In this document: positions 54,101 through 64,000 of the stretch, one piece after another
Layout of the letters: the number at the start of each line of letters is the position of its first letter
Numbering within the stretch: the first letter of the stretch is position 1
Source: Struthidea cinerea
Taxonomy: Eukaryota > Chordata > Aves > Passeriformes > Corcoracidae
Direction of reading: 5' to 3'
Assembly (NCBI GenBank): GCA_013397865.1
Contig: VZTI01002344.1
Span: 1,329,737 to 1,393,736 of the forward strand
DNA: 64,000 nt
Notes under the pieces: model-generated
The model's database searches: none
Told to the model about the DNA's origin: nothing
What the model saw: only the letters and a program-made list of their open reading frames with translations
Position numbers and translations under genes: made by a program

Positions 54101-55207
54101 CAGTAACAACGATAAATTAAAACTCATTGTATGCATTTGTCCCAATAAACCTGCAACTTTGAGTCTGAGCAACTGACTACCTTGAACTTGGGCAAGCGTG
54201 TCCCTTGGTCCCTTCTACATATACTGAGCAGTAATTTTACAAAATCCCTTTTTTCCATGCCACAAATGACATTTCAAAAGAAGAATTTGCCAATTTTCTT
54301 TTGTCACTTGCTCTGACTATGTCAAGCGAATTTTTCCAAGGTGTCCTCTTCTTACGCACATCACCCAGCCTGTAAGTTTCTTGCTGTAGTTAAAGTCTGC
54401 CTACAGTTTTCTTTCCATTGACCTCTGAAGATCTGCAATTATCTCCTCGTATTTTGCAAGTTAACAAAAGCTGTTCAGCTGAGCCTGTTCCAAAGCAGAA
54501 CAAAGCAAAGCTTTCTTTGATGCCTGACATCCCTTTCTCTTACAGCTGCACCGCGGTAGGCAAGGAGGCAAATGATTAGCAGTCTTACTATAACATTCAA
54601 CTCAATGAAAAGGTATCAAGATGTCTAATTAAAATTTTATTTTCAAGCCTGTGAAAGCACATCTGAATTAACCTAATAAACCATACCCCAAAAGTCTGTG
54701 TAAAGCGCATCTTTGTGAAAACACATCTGCACTCAGCTCAATAACAAGTTAGGAAACATAGCCTTATTCAAAAGGCCTGTGTCAGTGCTTTCACATGCTC
54801 AGAAAACAAGTAAAAACCAACTATGTAATAAACAGTCAAGAAATAACAGTTGTTTTTAAAATACAGTATAAATCCTACTTACTTGTTGTGCTGTTTTCAT
54901 AGTTCTCCTGCAAAACCAACAGGTAAAAGGCATTATTCTTCCATAGCAGACAAATGCAGCAACAATAGCATCAAAACAAGGATGAAAAAAGGAACTAAAT
55001 TATTAGATTGCCTTTATTTATTATTATATTACTAATATTTTCTTGCAGGAAATTTACCAAAGTGGGCCTTCACAGCTTCAGTCCAGGAAGAACAGATCAG
55101 CTAGAAGATGGAGCACAACTGTATGGAGCTGCTCTCACCTGAATAGGGAAGCCCAAAGTAGCGTGAAGCAGAAATGCAGTGAAGACCAGGAACCTCTTGG
55201 GATCCAT
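45109..55207 (-). CDS. Secreted astacin zinc metalloprotease with CUB domain, hatching-enzyme (UVS.2-like) type; 13 coding exons
   Basis: An extracellular endopeptidase made as a zymogen. Exons, all minus: 55139-55207, 54883-54907, 52590-52606, 52175-52199, 51247-51318, 50252-50386, 49508-49625, 48596-48774, 48386-48470, 47864-47991, 46774-46889, 46123-46348, 45109-45143. They total 1230 nt, 409 residues, and phases match at every junction. Residues 1-19 are a signal peptide. Residues 20-86 are the propeptide, ending with the EGD motif (Asp79 is the expected zinc-blocking residue) and a furin-like RRSR site (83-86). The mature enzyme opens with a Cys91/Cys94 pair, as in fish and frog hatching enzymes. 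Zinc ligands are His183, His187 and His193, with Glu184 the general base. The Met-turn is SVMHY (236-240), with Tyr240 the fifth ligand. Cys134-Cys284 and Cys155-Cys175 are the expected disulfides. One CUB domain (287-397, four Cys) follows, then a basic tail. Sequons are at Asn28, Asn247 and Asn306. No key residue is missing, so the gene looks functional. The hatching-enzyme assignment is by family resemblance; egg-envelope or other epithelial roles are possible. Confidence 0.93.
46123..46348 (-). CDS. Astacin gene exon 12: second half of CUB domain
   Basis: Encodes residues 324-398, with GCQGDYVKVYDG, KTCG and the closing GFQATFTA that ends CUB domains. The Cys339/Cys362 pair completes the fold. 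The acceptor is CCTTCCAG and the donor is GCTG|GTAAGT. Confidence 0.95.
46774..46889 (-). CDS. Astacin gene exon 11: first half of CUB domain
   Basis: Encodes residues 285-323. The CUB signature is clear: Cys287, then GLLRSANYPRNYSDNTNC, then VWLLR. The donor AAG|GTAATC is phase 0. Confidence 0.94.
47864..47991 (-). CDS. Astacin gene exon 10: end of catalytic domain
   Basis: Encodes residues 242-284, with the words IGQRQGMSNLDVAKINKLYN and final Cys284. The loop holds sequon Asn247. The acceptor is TTTTTTCAG and the donor is TGCA|GTAAGT. Confidence 0.96.
48386..48470 (-). CDS. Astacin gene exon 9: Met-turn
   Basis: Encodes residues 214-241, ending LPYDYSSVMHYG. Met238 is the Met-turn and Tyr240 the switchable zinc ligand of astacins. 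The acceptor is ATTACAG and the donor is GGCCC|GTAAGT. Confidence 0.96.
48596..48774 (-). CDS. Astacin gene exon 8: zinc-binding active site
   Basis: Encodes residues 154-213: CWSNYGRVGGGQ, then GVIQHELEHALGFLHEHSR. This contains the complete HExxHxxGxxH zinc motif with Glu184. Cys155 and Cys175 are present. The acceptor is CTCTCAG and the donor is CCTG|GTAAGT. Confidence 0.97.
49508..49625 (-). CDS. Astacin gene exon 7: N-terminal catalytic subdomain
   Basis: Encodes residues 115-153, including the family words IHDAMAEFEALTCINFVKR and DYLSIRSVDG. Cys134 is the partner of Cys284. The acceptor is TTCCCCAG and the donor is GATGG|GTGAGT. Confidence 0.95.
50252..50386 (-). CDS. Astacin gene exon 6: EGD switch, cleavage site, mature N-terminus
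   Basis: Encodes residues 70-114: ILQEGDIV, RRSRSAISC, then CNWPQSSDGIVRIPYVLD. The acceptor is CCCCAG|ACAG. Using the second CAG three bases further in (GACAG) would bring a stop into frame, so the first AG is the one used. The donor is TATG|GTGGGT. Confidence 0.93.
50832..50869. repeat. Perfect 16-bp inverted repeat in intron 5
   Basis: Left arm agtactagcaaagtag (50832-50847) and right arm 50854-50869 are exact reverse complements, with a 6-nt loop (gagata). It lies in the intron between exons 5 and 6 of the protease gene. Confidence 0.95.
51247..51318 (-). CDS. Astacin gene exon 5: acidic propeptide segment
   Basis: Encodes residues 46-69, SPLPTETGEEDEDIFNKILR then VNK. The acidic stretch followed by an amphipathic IFNKIL helix is typical of hatching-enzyme propeptides. 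The acceptor is TCTGCACAG and the donor is AAAG|GTAATG. Confidence 0.85.
52175..52199 (-). CDS. Astacin gene exon 4: 25-nt propeptide micro-exon
   Basis: Encodes VTTQEDIY plus one base. The acceptor is TTCTTGCAG and the donor is G|GTATGT. It joins in phase with exon 5 to give Glu46. Confidence 0.72.
52590..52606 (-). CDS. Astacin gene exon 3: 17-nt propeptide micro-exon
   Basis: Encodes the end of Thr32 and TGPTE. The acceptor is TTTTTGCAG, preceded by a poly-pyrimidine run interrupted by the assembly gap. The donor is GAG|GTAAGG. It returns the reading frame to phase 0. Skipping it (17 nt) would shift the frame, so if it is real it must be included for the protease to be made. Confidence 0.65.
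52622..52632. other. Assembly gap (11 N)
   Basis: Eleven unresolved bases between an A-rich run and an (A)n(GA)n microsatellite, in intron 2 close to the exon 3 acceptor. The true length is unknown. Confidence 1.
52633..52671. repeat. Poly-A / GA microsatellite
   Basis: About 21 A followed by roughly nine GA units. On the gene's strand this is a (TC)n(T)n polypyrimidine tract leading toward the acceptor of the 17-nt exon 3. Confidence 0.95.
52680..54882. other. Intron 2 of the astacin gene (most of it)
   Basis: This is the longest intron (52607-54882, 2276 bp). Apart from the microsatellite and gap at its 3' end I see no coding exon, repeat family or RNA gene in it. Confidence 0.6.
54883..54907 (-). 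CDS. Astacin gene exon 2: 25-nt propeptide micro-exon
   Basis: Encodes ENYENSTT plus one base. The acceptor is GGTTTTGCAG and the donor is A|GTAAGT. It contains the N-S-T glycosylation sequon at Asn28. Its small size means it is supported by splice sites and phase only, not by homology. Confidence 0.75.
55139..55207 (-). CDS. Astacin gene exon 1: start codon and signal peptide
   Basis: Encodes residues 1-23. After MDPKR comes the hydrophobic run FLVFTAFLLHATLGF, a classical secretion signal probably cut after Gly19. The ATG has A at -3 and G at +4, a strong vertebrate context. The donor is CAG|GTGAG, phase 0. Confidence 0.92.
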
Positions 55208-55460
55208 TGTGCGGTGGGGACCAGACCACCAGTGCGAGTCCCTATCTCTGCCCGCCCAGGAGCGCTGCCGCTAGATATACCAGCGGAGCCTGCTCTGCCT
55301 GGGCTGAGAAATCCTGCCCCAGCCAATGGGAATCTCAGCAGGAAGCGAACTTCTTTTGCCGCCCCAACAGCCAGTTTAGCCTCCGGGCATCTCCCGGTGC
55401 TGCGCTGTCGCTGTCACCGCGCTCTGCAGCATCCCCAGGCCTCCCGCGGTCATTCGGGCT
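55208..55460 (-). promoter_or_regulatory. CpG-rich promoter of the astacin gene
   Basis: About 16 CpG lie in 230 bp immediately upstream of the start codon. On the minus strand a TATA-like TATATC (55274-55279) lies about 67 bp before the ATG, which predicts a start of transcription near 55245-55250 and a short 5' leader. An inverted CCAAT box lies at 55323-55327, about 45 bp further upstream, a normal spacing. The region is also open on the plus strand (55043-55534), but that frame is a GC-driven shadow. The elements are seen; promoter activity is inferred. Confidence 0.6.
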
Positions 55461-57070
55461 GCCCTCTGGAGCTGGCTCAGCCTGGTGCTTGTGCTGCCAT
55501 GCATTTCCTCTGCTTCCTGCAGGATCTTTCCTGAAATGCTCAGTTTGACTGTTACCACATAGGAAGCCCTTGTTCCTGGATAGCTTTCCAGAGTACTGGA
55601 TTGTTAGGATTTCAGAGGGTAGGTGCCTTTTTCCTTTATGTCACTGAGATTACGGGAGGCCGTGACAGCATTGTGTTGCTTTGAAACATACAACACATGG
55701 CTACTCAGTGAGCTTACAACTGTGTCTTCCCTGAGAAGATACCCTTCATCTTCTCACTTTATGGTACTACATGAAGAGATTTTTGGTTTCTCCTCTGTGT
55801 TTCTTGATGTTTCACCACATCAGGAACATCTCCCGTGTTCCATTATTTCTGGCAGTCTGACAGTCATAGTTGCCCTTACGAGTTTTGTGACCAGCAATCA
55901 GAGAGGGGGAAAAGAGAGCAGCAGCATAAACAGCACTTAGTCATTTTGAGAATGATTAACAGATTTGCTTTGCAGGAGTGCACTTGTCCAGAAATGGATG
56001 TAGGAAGCAGTGAGCAGATCTAGCCAGAAATGCTTGTAGGAGGCAAACCAAAAACCACTGAGCCTCTTATCACAGCAGCCTCTTCTCACAGCAAAGCTCT
56101 GCTTAGTGAACCATTTGCTGAAGCTGCTGTAGCTGGGGAAGCGTCTGGTCTCTGCTACACTTTTGGTTTGTGTCAGAGTGCATTTTCCATGCATGGAAAA
56201 GGAAACTGAGTTATAAAATGCACCGATTCTGTCTCTAGAACATGCTAGTGCTCAGATACCCTCAGAGTGAGTTTTAAACCCACTCACACTGTTACTCCTT
56301 ATTTCTGTATTGAATAAAATGTTCTAGAAATTCTCCATGTTGGTGCATGAATCAAGAAGCAGCAGAAGGCTTTCTATCTATTTGTCTCCAAATCATACCC
56401 GGGCAAGAGTAGGAGTTAGATGGAAATGCAATCTGAATTCTGTTGGAGGGGATTACTCTTTATTTTAGTGATGGAGATTTCACTGTGCACACTGCTGACT
56501 AACTTAAGTAAGTCTGGATTGGCAAAGTCCAAGGATAAACTTTTATCACCCCCACAGGGAGGCAGCACAGGGGGATATTACTTTTCCTTTTCTGTCTCTG
56601 CGCACTGGCTGAAGGAATGTATGCCCTAGGCACGGGTCAGTAAACAGCAGGGTAGCACATGGCCCTTGTGACCATGAAGGAGCATCAAGCAGCCATTGTC
56701 CGCATGCTAATCCTGCTGTGTGTCCTTTGTGCACATAAATGTTCTCAATAAGCAGTGCTAAGTGTCTGTTTTTAATATTTGTGTTTCAGAGAAATGAAAA
56801 TCTTCCTGGTGCTGAAGAAAAGCTGTGCAGCTCTAGTCTGCAGTGGGAGAATGGTTCTCCATGTTTCTCACTCAAGGACAAAACAAAAGTCCATGATGCC
56901 AGATACCTTGGCATGCCAAAACCGTACCAAAAACACACTGCAAAATGGGGCTTGCACATAATCTGCTTCCATTAGAGTTTAGGGGGAAAAAAAGGAAAAA
57001 TCAGACCACTCTCAGGGAAAACCAGTCCAGGAGCAAAAGAAAGGATCAGAAGTAGTGAGGGCGTAAAATA

Positions 57071-57142
57071 AACTTTAAAGGCAAGTGGAAATAGAAAAAG
57101 AAATACATATATCAAATGGTCTAGTCAACTTTAAAGGCAAGT
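57071..57142. repeat. 16-bp direct repeats flanking a 40-bp insert
   Basis: aactttaaaggcaagt occurs at 57071-57086 and again at 57127-57142. The 40 bp between contain most of a 37-bp segment (57093-57129) that matches 62958-62994 with one mismatch. Confidence 0.9.
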
Positions 57143-60100
57143 TAGGAAGGTTGGTAACCTTAGCATCTTTGTAGCATGTTTTTGGGAAAATACTACTCCT
57201 GAAGGACTGATTATCTGCGTGTGCTCGGGAAAGAGTGAGGGAACTGGGCTGGCAAATATGATGCAGCACATTTTATCCTAAACATGTGACTGACATACTA
57301 AACAGTCCATGAGATAGATTGCTGCATGTCACGTTTTTCCATAAGCTAGCAAATAGTGCTGATGGGGGAGATGGCTGTTTGGGATCAAGGATGTGGCTGT
57401 AAATGCTGCAGCTGGCAAAGTACACAGAACAGAGTTAGGGGAAGTGCTGGCACTCATGGCTCCTGCCAGTTCTGAAGATCTTATCACTTTCGGTTTGTGC
57501 CTGGTATTTAGATTCAATGTTTGGTTATTTTCCAAAGTGTGGTATTCATGGGGGAGGAATTGTCAGCCGACCTGTTTTCACTAGTCAAAAAACACTCTAA
57601 TTTTTTGAGGTACTGCAAAAATAGGACATAGTTTTGCTAGATACAATAAAGCTTGTATCTCTAGTAGAGAAAGTGCCACAGAAATTGTTTTGAACCTTTA
57701 GGAACCAAACAAGGACTTCACAAAGAGAAGCTGTCTTTGCAAGTGTGCAAGAAAAGCATGCGGGAAATTTTGTCAGGCCCGAGTTCTCCTGTCAGTATAT
57801 CCCAGTTTCTGGTGAACAGTAGGGACTCCATAGATTTTGAACATGTGAACAATTATTAGAAGACGTCCAAAACCAATAACAAAATGTCAAGAAGTACTTG
57901 GACAGTGTCATAGTCTGCAAGAAGTCTTCAGCAAAAATAGCACTGCTCCTAAATGACCACTACAAAACTTGGTGTTATGCCTGAGGACACAGGCTGGTTT
58001 GCAGAAATCTGTAGGCATAACCAAGAAAATAATATACTGACATACCAATTAAAAAGAAATTATTTTCTGTTCTGTTGATATGGGAATTCACTGCAAATAT
58101 ACATAGTCAAAATCAAAACAGCAGATGTATAAAAGCTACAACACTTCTGAGGAAATATTTCAGATTTTGCTCAGTCATACATCATTTAGTTATGTGTGTA
58201 ATGTGGTTATTCTCTTTGGAATCTTTCACTGTAAACAGCTCCCAACATATAATGTAAACCGTCAAGATTTAATTATGGAAAGAAATTGCACTAATTGCTA
58301 CTAATTGCTGTATCATAAAATGCAGGAAAAAAATAATTCCAGGAACTTATAGAAATCTTTATGTCGAACAGCTTGCAGAAGTTATGTGATGGCTACCATA
58401 ACTGATTCATGGTAAGATACTAACTAATCCTGAAAGTTTAAAATCATCCAGCTTTACCAAAACCAACCATTGAAGCAATGGTACAGACCACAACACATAA
58501 CTGAAATTGCTGTGGATTGGTATCACATGAATAAACACCACACAATTACATGTGCAGTCTGGGGTTAATGACAAACCTGAACCGGGAACATATTATTTTA
58601 GATAGAATTGCTCAGTATCATTTCCCAGGAATGTCTGCTTTGTGTAGCATTTCAGTATTTTGGCTAACTTTCATTTGGAAAAGGAATTCTTGTTTCCACT
58701 GACTTCTGGGTTCATGAACTCTGAACCCCTGTCCTCTGGCCAGAAGTCTGCTGCTGTGCAGTGCTTTCAGCTCAGTGCTTTTTGTCCCCCTCTCACTAAT
58801 TCCAAGTGCCCTAATCAGAAAGAAATAGCTCCCTTTTCTGTGGTGTCTTTATGATCAGATACTTTTCAGATATAAATCAGTCCTCACACAAGCTTTCTCT
58901 GTGCTGGCTTAAAGGACTTTCAGCCCTTTAGTCTAATAATTCCACTCTTCTTGGTTCTACAATTACATTTCAATTCCTTCCAAGTTGCCTGTGCCTTTTT
59001 GGTAGTGCAGTGATTAGGAGTGGACAATTTCAGTGGAATTCATGTCAGCCGCTACTGCACTTTGCTGGTGAAGAGTATTATTGAAGTGCTGGCAGCTCCT
59101 GAGGATTTTGCAAGTAACCAGAACAGACTTCAAGTGCCTATATTGGAGACTGACACATGTTACAAAAGACAGCTCTAGACAAGCCAAAGTGGAGTTAGAA
59201 GCTGTTTTCCAGTGCCCAAGACCATACCTGTTGCATCCACAGATTTACTTGTCCTTCCTGTCCCTCTCCACACTTGTTCTTTGGATCCTACCTCCCAGAG
59301 AAGACCTGGCGTTGTTCAGGTTCCTGTTACACTTCTGTTTTGCTTTCAATTGTTGAGGGCTTCCATGTCATTGCTAACACCATCTGGAGCAATGAATCCG
59401 CGTGGTCTGCAGGTTCTTTAGCAAAACACTGACACATGCTCCATGATATTAATGACAAGCTCCAGCTGCAGTCCTAGCCCTGACTGCTTATTGAAAGAAC
59501 TCAAACCTAAAATGATGAACATTGGCTTGCTATTGGTTAGTCACTTTTCTATTCAAAGAGCCAAACCTACCAACTTTAAACTCCAGTCTGTCATCAGAAG
59601 AAGGACAATGAAGAAAAAGATTTTTTTTTTTTTGTGATGGATTCTTCTTTACAAAAGAAAAATATGCAGTTAGAAAAAAACCTAATAAATGCGTTGGAAT
59701 AGTCAAAACATTGTGCTTCTAAAATGAAAGTTGAAAACCAGTTAATTTTAATTTCAAAAGCAGATTCCAAGGCCAAATTTAGCAAAGCATAATTTAGCAA
59801 TTAAACTAGCATTTGTAATGATGTGTGATCCAATGGCTATTTGGGCTGAGAGATGGGGAATGGAAGTGATGAAATCGGAACTTTAATTTGGACAATTCTA
59901 GTAATGAACTTCTGATTGCCTTGAAAAAACAACAAATTCCTTTCTTTTATCAGGAGAAGCCATCTGATTTGTCTGCTGCCCTTAGGTGAAGAAAGGATGG
60001 ATCAAAGGGTTTACACGATGTTTCCAGCCTGCAGAGCAATGTTATGCTGATTGCAAAGGAATCCATGTGATGGGGTAAGGTGCAAGTTGTTTGAGCAGTG

Positions 60101-62957
60101 CCTGGGGTCATTTTTGGTTTCTCTGCCCTCTGAAGGGAGACACGCCATCACCCAGTGCTGCCCCAGCTTGGGAGATCTCCTTGTGACAGATTATGAAATG
60201 CCAGCCAGCTCCCCTGCTTGGTTTGATCTCCTGCGAGCAAAGATGTCCTTTTGCTTACAGGGAAGCTTTTGCTTACAGTAACCGTGCCATGAAAGTTACC
60301 CTTGTGAGTGCTTGCTTGGCAATTTAACTAAGGGAGAGGAAATTTCTCATGTCTACCTCTCTGATGAGTGCATGGGAGCTGCCTGTGTGTGCTGCGAGTG
60401 GAAAGTACATCTCTGCCTCTGCGGTACACAGATCTGCCTGATAGAGAGTCCATTGGTGATTGGGTATTGTCCCTCGCTCAAATATCCTTTCTCCCTCATC
60501 AGAAAGGCTGTCTGTGCTCTGTGATGGTGCTGCTTGTCTCAATACCTTTGCTTGTTATTCACATACTGGCTTCCCAGCTGTCCTCTAAGCAGGGCTTTTT
60601 AATATTTCAATGGGAGTCTCGAGAAGGCTGTTTCACTCTTAGTGTTCTTTTCTAATGCCAGTTCCCTGAACAATGTGAACTGCAGCCATTCGCCAGGTTA
60701 GCTTATGGCTTTGCTTCCTCTTCTGGGAGGATGATCTGTAGCTCCTCTCATGTCTCCTGAGCAGGTGAGTCTGGACACTGCCACTTCTGACTTTATCTGG
60801 ATCCACAGAAAACTACTTTAGGAAAAGAAAGCACAGCTCTTACAGCCCCTGTCCTGTTTTAAGCAAGCTGCTATCCAGGCAGACACTAGTGGCTAAATAT
60901 TAACATTGGAAAGATTACCTGATAATAAACTTCAAAGTTATTAAAACAAAGAATCCGCTTGCATGTTCAAGGAGTCTTTTGCCAAAGAGAGTATTTGCCT
61001 CCAAAGAAGCAGCCAGTGATCTCTGAAGCTCTGGCCAAAATAATTGATGTAGCGTGGGTTCCCAGGCATGCAGGAGAGCCAGCAGTGTGCTTTGCTCGGT
61101 GTCTGTTGTCAGCAGGTAACCAAAGCCTCAGACAGCCACACAGAGAGGCACGGTCTGGCCTGGGGGCCGAGGGTCCAGACTGGACCAGCAGGGTCTGCCA
61201 CCCCGCCAGGTCAGACAGCAGCAGAGCTGGGGATAGCAGGGACAGTGACTGGACAAGCAGGTTTGATGCAGGGGATGCTGCTGGAGCAGCACCAGCAGAG
61301 CTGCAGTGGGCAGGGGAGGAAGGGTGGGAGGCCGAAGGCTTTCCTGCTTTGCGTTGTCAGTCACTGGGGTGGTTTGCACAGCACAGCCTGGGCCGGGGCT
61401 AACCACCCTGTCACCTCTCATTTGCTGTGGTTTAGTTTTTACAAGGAAATAATTCACATTTTAAAATCTACGACTGCAACCCATGATTTAACCATTTAAC
61501 AGGAAAACCACCCTTCATCCCCTCTCAATTTCTGAGGGCTACCCATTCCTGCCTCTTTCTCTGTGCCATGCTAGGGCTCCTGTTAAAAGCACATACAAAA
61601 AATGCACCATCATGGATTTGCCATTCCAGCAATTCCATCTGGAAAGAAAATAATTTTTTCCCCCATTCTGCAGCAGGAGGAGTTGAACGTGTGCCCCTTC
61701 CACTACTGATTTTATTCAGGCCACCAGGAATTTCAGGATTTTTCACCACAGGGTCTGGAGGATCCTGGAGCATGAGGATGCCAGTCTGTTGCTTTCACTA
61801 TTCCTTTGGGGAAGAGCGGGCCTAACAGGGAACAGAGGATGGCTGCTACCCAACCCATGAATTATCTATCCATGATGCTTCCCAAGGGAGCTGTGGCTGA
61901 ATTAACCTTGGCTTACAGCTGTGATTACATTAAAGGAAAAGTGTCCACAGGGGCCTTTTTTTCCCACTCATCTGCAGCGATTATCCCATTAGTTATTGAA
62001 CACACTAAAGGCACATTGACACATTACCTACAATTACAATTTCTCGAGCCATTACCAGGGTTCCCCCTTTTGCTCAGTGAACACATTCGTCTCCTCGGAG
62101 TACATGCAGTTGAAATAAACTAGAGAGGCTGCCTTGAGATTTTCTGCTAAAGAGAAAAGCCTGTCTTTGTTTTCATATTTAATTTATTTTAGATTTATCT
62201 AGCAAGCTGATAGAAACATGCACGGCCAAACTAATCTGAGTGCCTTCGAGTCTAGCCTTTTGGCTTTAGATTCATCTTTGCTAATGGTTTCAATTCTCCT
62301 CAGCGAACTCAGATTTGGCTCTCAGCTCACAGGTTTGTATGCAGGAAAACCATTTATTTGTACTGGAAGATTTGAACTGCAGCTCTGTTTTCTTACAGGG
62401 ATGGTTCTGTTGTAAATCTCCACATGATGCAGTGTGAGTTCAGCAACAAATCAAGGTCAAGGCACTCTGGAAATATTCCACTTAGAGGTCTGCTTCCATC
62501 CTTTGCACATGTATTTGCCTTCTATTTTTGATAAGAATGTTATAAACAGGTTCTGTGTGGACATTTGTATTCCTCCTTTAAAAAAGTAAATTCTTTTTGT
62601 AGGAAATTGAAGTAGTGAATGATGTGGAATATTCAAAGTGGTTAGTCTCTGCAAATGACAGAAGGGTGGAGTATTTATTACTTTCTTTATTCTGACAATC
62701 TCCTCTGATCTTGAAGAGAGAGAGGCCCATGTGATACTCATTTTGGACCATCATAAAAAGGAGAAGAGAATGTAGAGCTCGTCTCTCCAAGAATTTATGA
62801 GGGCCATAGAGGCAGTCTCTGTGGCCTGCCATTAAATGAATTATGGCTGTAGCCTCGGACCATCACAATCCTGATATCTTAAGATCTGTTGAAAGAACAA
62901 GGACTAAGGTGCTGGTTTGTGTGATGACATAACTGAAAAGATCAGTAAAATGTGAAC

Positions 62958-62994
62958 AGAAAAAGAAATACATATATCAAATGGTCGAGTCAAC
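62958..62994. repeat. 37-bp copy shared with 57093-57129
   Basis: This segment matches 57093-57129 in the same orientation at 36 of 37 positions, about 5.9 kb away. Similarity falls off abruptly after it, apart from weak likeness just before. Confidence 0.9.
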
Positions 62995-64000
62995 CTTTTT
63001 ACCCAATAAACCAGAAAAACTCTCATTTTTTTGCCCAATCATTAAACTAAGTAGGCAGCAGGCTTGCTGACCTACTGGTCCTTACAGGAGCAGGACCACA
63101 TGCACCTCTGCTCATGGGTGTACTTGATTAAAGCACTCACAGACTGAAACCAATGGGCATGCTCTTTGCTGTCACTGAAGACACTTGTCCCAAATTATGA
63201 GTTGTTGTGAGACAATGATAACTTTTCCATACTCCAGTGTACTGCAGCACATAGTTATCCTAAGGGGATTTAATGAAGCCTTTCATTAAGGAGCATTTCC
63301 TAAATTGCAATGCGTGTATGTGGCACCACATTTGGCAGAGACTGGGGTCTTGTGCCTTGCCTTTTCTCTGGCTGTGACAAAGCGGGTTCTGGAGCTTCCT
63401 CACAGGGTCATTCATATGACCCAGTAAGCACTGTGCATTCCACTGTGTCTGGAACAAAGTCACCTAGATTTTCAGGATGTTTAGACCAACTACATGGTTG
63501 TTATAAAAAAAGAAGTAAGTATGAATCACAGTGTGGTTACCGTGCCCCCATCATTTCCTGATCTGTGCAGAGCAAGCCAGACTGGGTAAGATGTTGTAGG
63601 CAGCCATCTCTCCCACACACCTGCCAGCAACCGCTGAAGATTACACAACTGTCCTTGTTCCAGAGACAGGGGCCGACCTTTCCCTCCTACTGTCTGGTAC
63701 CAAACGTGTCTCAACTTTGAACAGAAATTTTGACACAAGATTCATGTATTTTGCCACAATTTAGGTGAAATGCAAATTTTAAACTTTGTTGGAACAAAAC
63801 CTCTTTCTCTCCTAAAGCATAGCTTTGCATGATTTAAACTTCATCACACATTTTTGCCTGATAAAGCCACGCAACACCTTCAGTGGAACCGGTACTTCAG
63901 AGGAGTTAGGCTGTGCAGACAAGAAGAGCCTGACAGTGACCAAGACAGTGCAAACTGCTGCTGATGTGAGATGTGTATGTCATGCTGGCGACATCCAAGA

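Larger units (their letters stand above)
55550..64000. other. Intergenic DNA upstream of the astacin gene
   Basis: No exon, RNA gene or named mobile element could be recognised. The GC-richer stretch 60960-61420 has overlapping frames of up to 147 codons in two plus frames and one minus frame, with no family resemblance. The small insertion at 57071-57142, its partner at 62958-62994 and an 18-bp-spaced 13-bp direct repeat at 60248-60278 are the only structures noted. Confidence 0.5.

Noticed and set aside
55043..55534. 163-codon plus-strand frame over the promoter
   Set aside because: It is driven by GC-rich composition, antisense to exon 1 and the promoter, with a low-complexity Pro/Ala/Arg/Ser make-up and no domain.
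60959..61402. 147-codon plus-strand frame
   Set aside because: Overlapping frames of similar length exist in another plus frame and on minus; composition-driven and no recognisable protein.
1..64000. Prokaryotic features such as operons, CRISPR arrays, attachment sites
   Set aside because: The sequence is vertebrate nuclear DNA with GT-AG introns and CR1 elements; none of these apply and none were seen.

Overview
This is vertebrate, almost certainly bird, nuclear DNA. It is AT-rich, mostly non-coding and intron-bearing, and carries two CR1 LINE fragments and a long terminal repeat of a well-known avian endogenous-retrovirus type. The species cannot be told from the sequence. There are no operons, CRISPR arrays, tRNA or rRNA genes. 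Most open reading frames are short chance frames.

One gene can be read completely. It is a secreted astacin-family zinc metalloprotease of hatching-enzyme (UVS.2-like) type, on the minus strand from 55207 (ATG) down to 45109 (stop). I reconstructed it by eye as 13 coding exons, all with GT-AG introns and matching phases, giving 409 residues: signal peptide, propeptide split over three micro-exons (25, 17 and 25 nt), astacin catalytic domain (zinc motif HELEHALGFLH, Met-turn SVMHY), one CUB domain and a short basic tail. A GC- and CpG-rich promoter with a TATA-like element and an inverted CCAAT box lies just upstream. An AATAAA signal lies about 220 bp past the stop. A run of 11 N beside a poly-A/GA microsatellite sits 15 bp from the 17-nt exon.

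Layout: 1-44.86 kb is a gene-poor interval holding CR1 fragments (4301-4925 and 22560-22930), an ERV LTR (8031-8606), a CpG-dense patch with a CTCF-like motif (30466-30614), a cluster of retroelement-like sequence (31.9-33.75 kb) and another LTR-like block (40.85-41.41 kb). 44.87-55.46 kb is the astacin gene with its promoter. 55.55-64 kb is again without recognisable genes, but it holds a small insertion at 57.1 kb whose core matches sequence at 62.96 kb.

I found no clearly new biological system. The points most worth a second look are the micro-exon propeptide of the protease, the assembly gap beside one micro-exon, the CpG/CTCF-like patch in the gene-poor region, the apparent templated insertion, and the LTR-like cluster.
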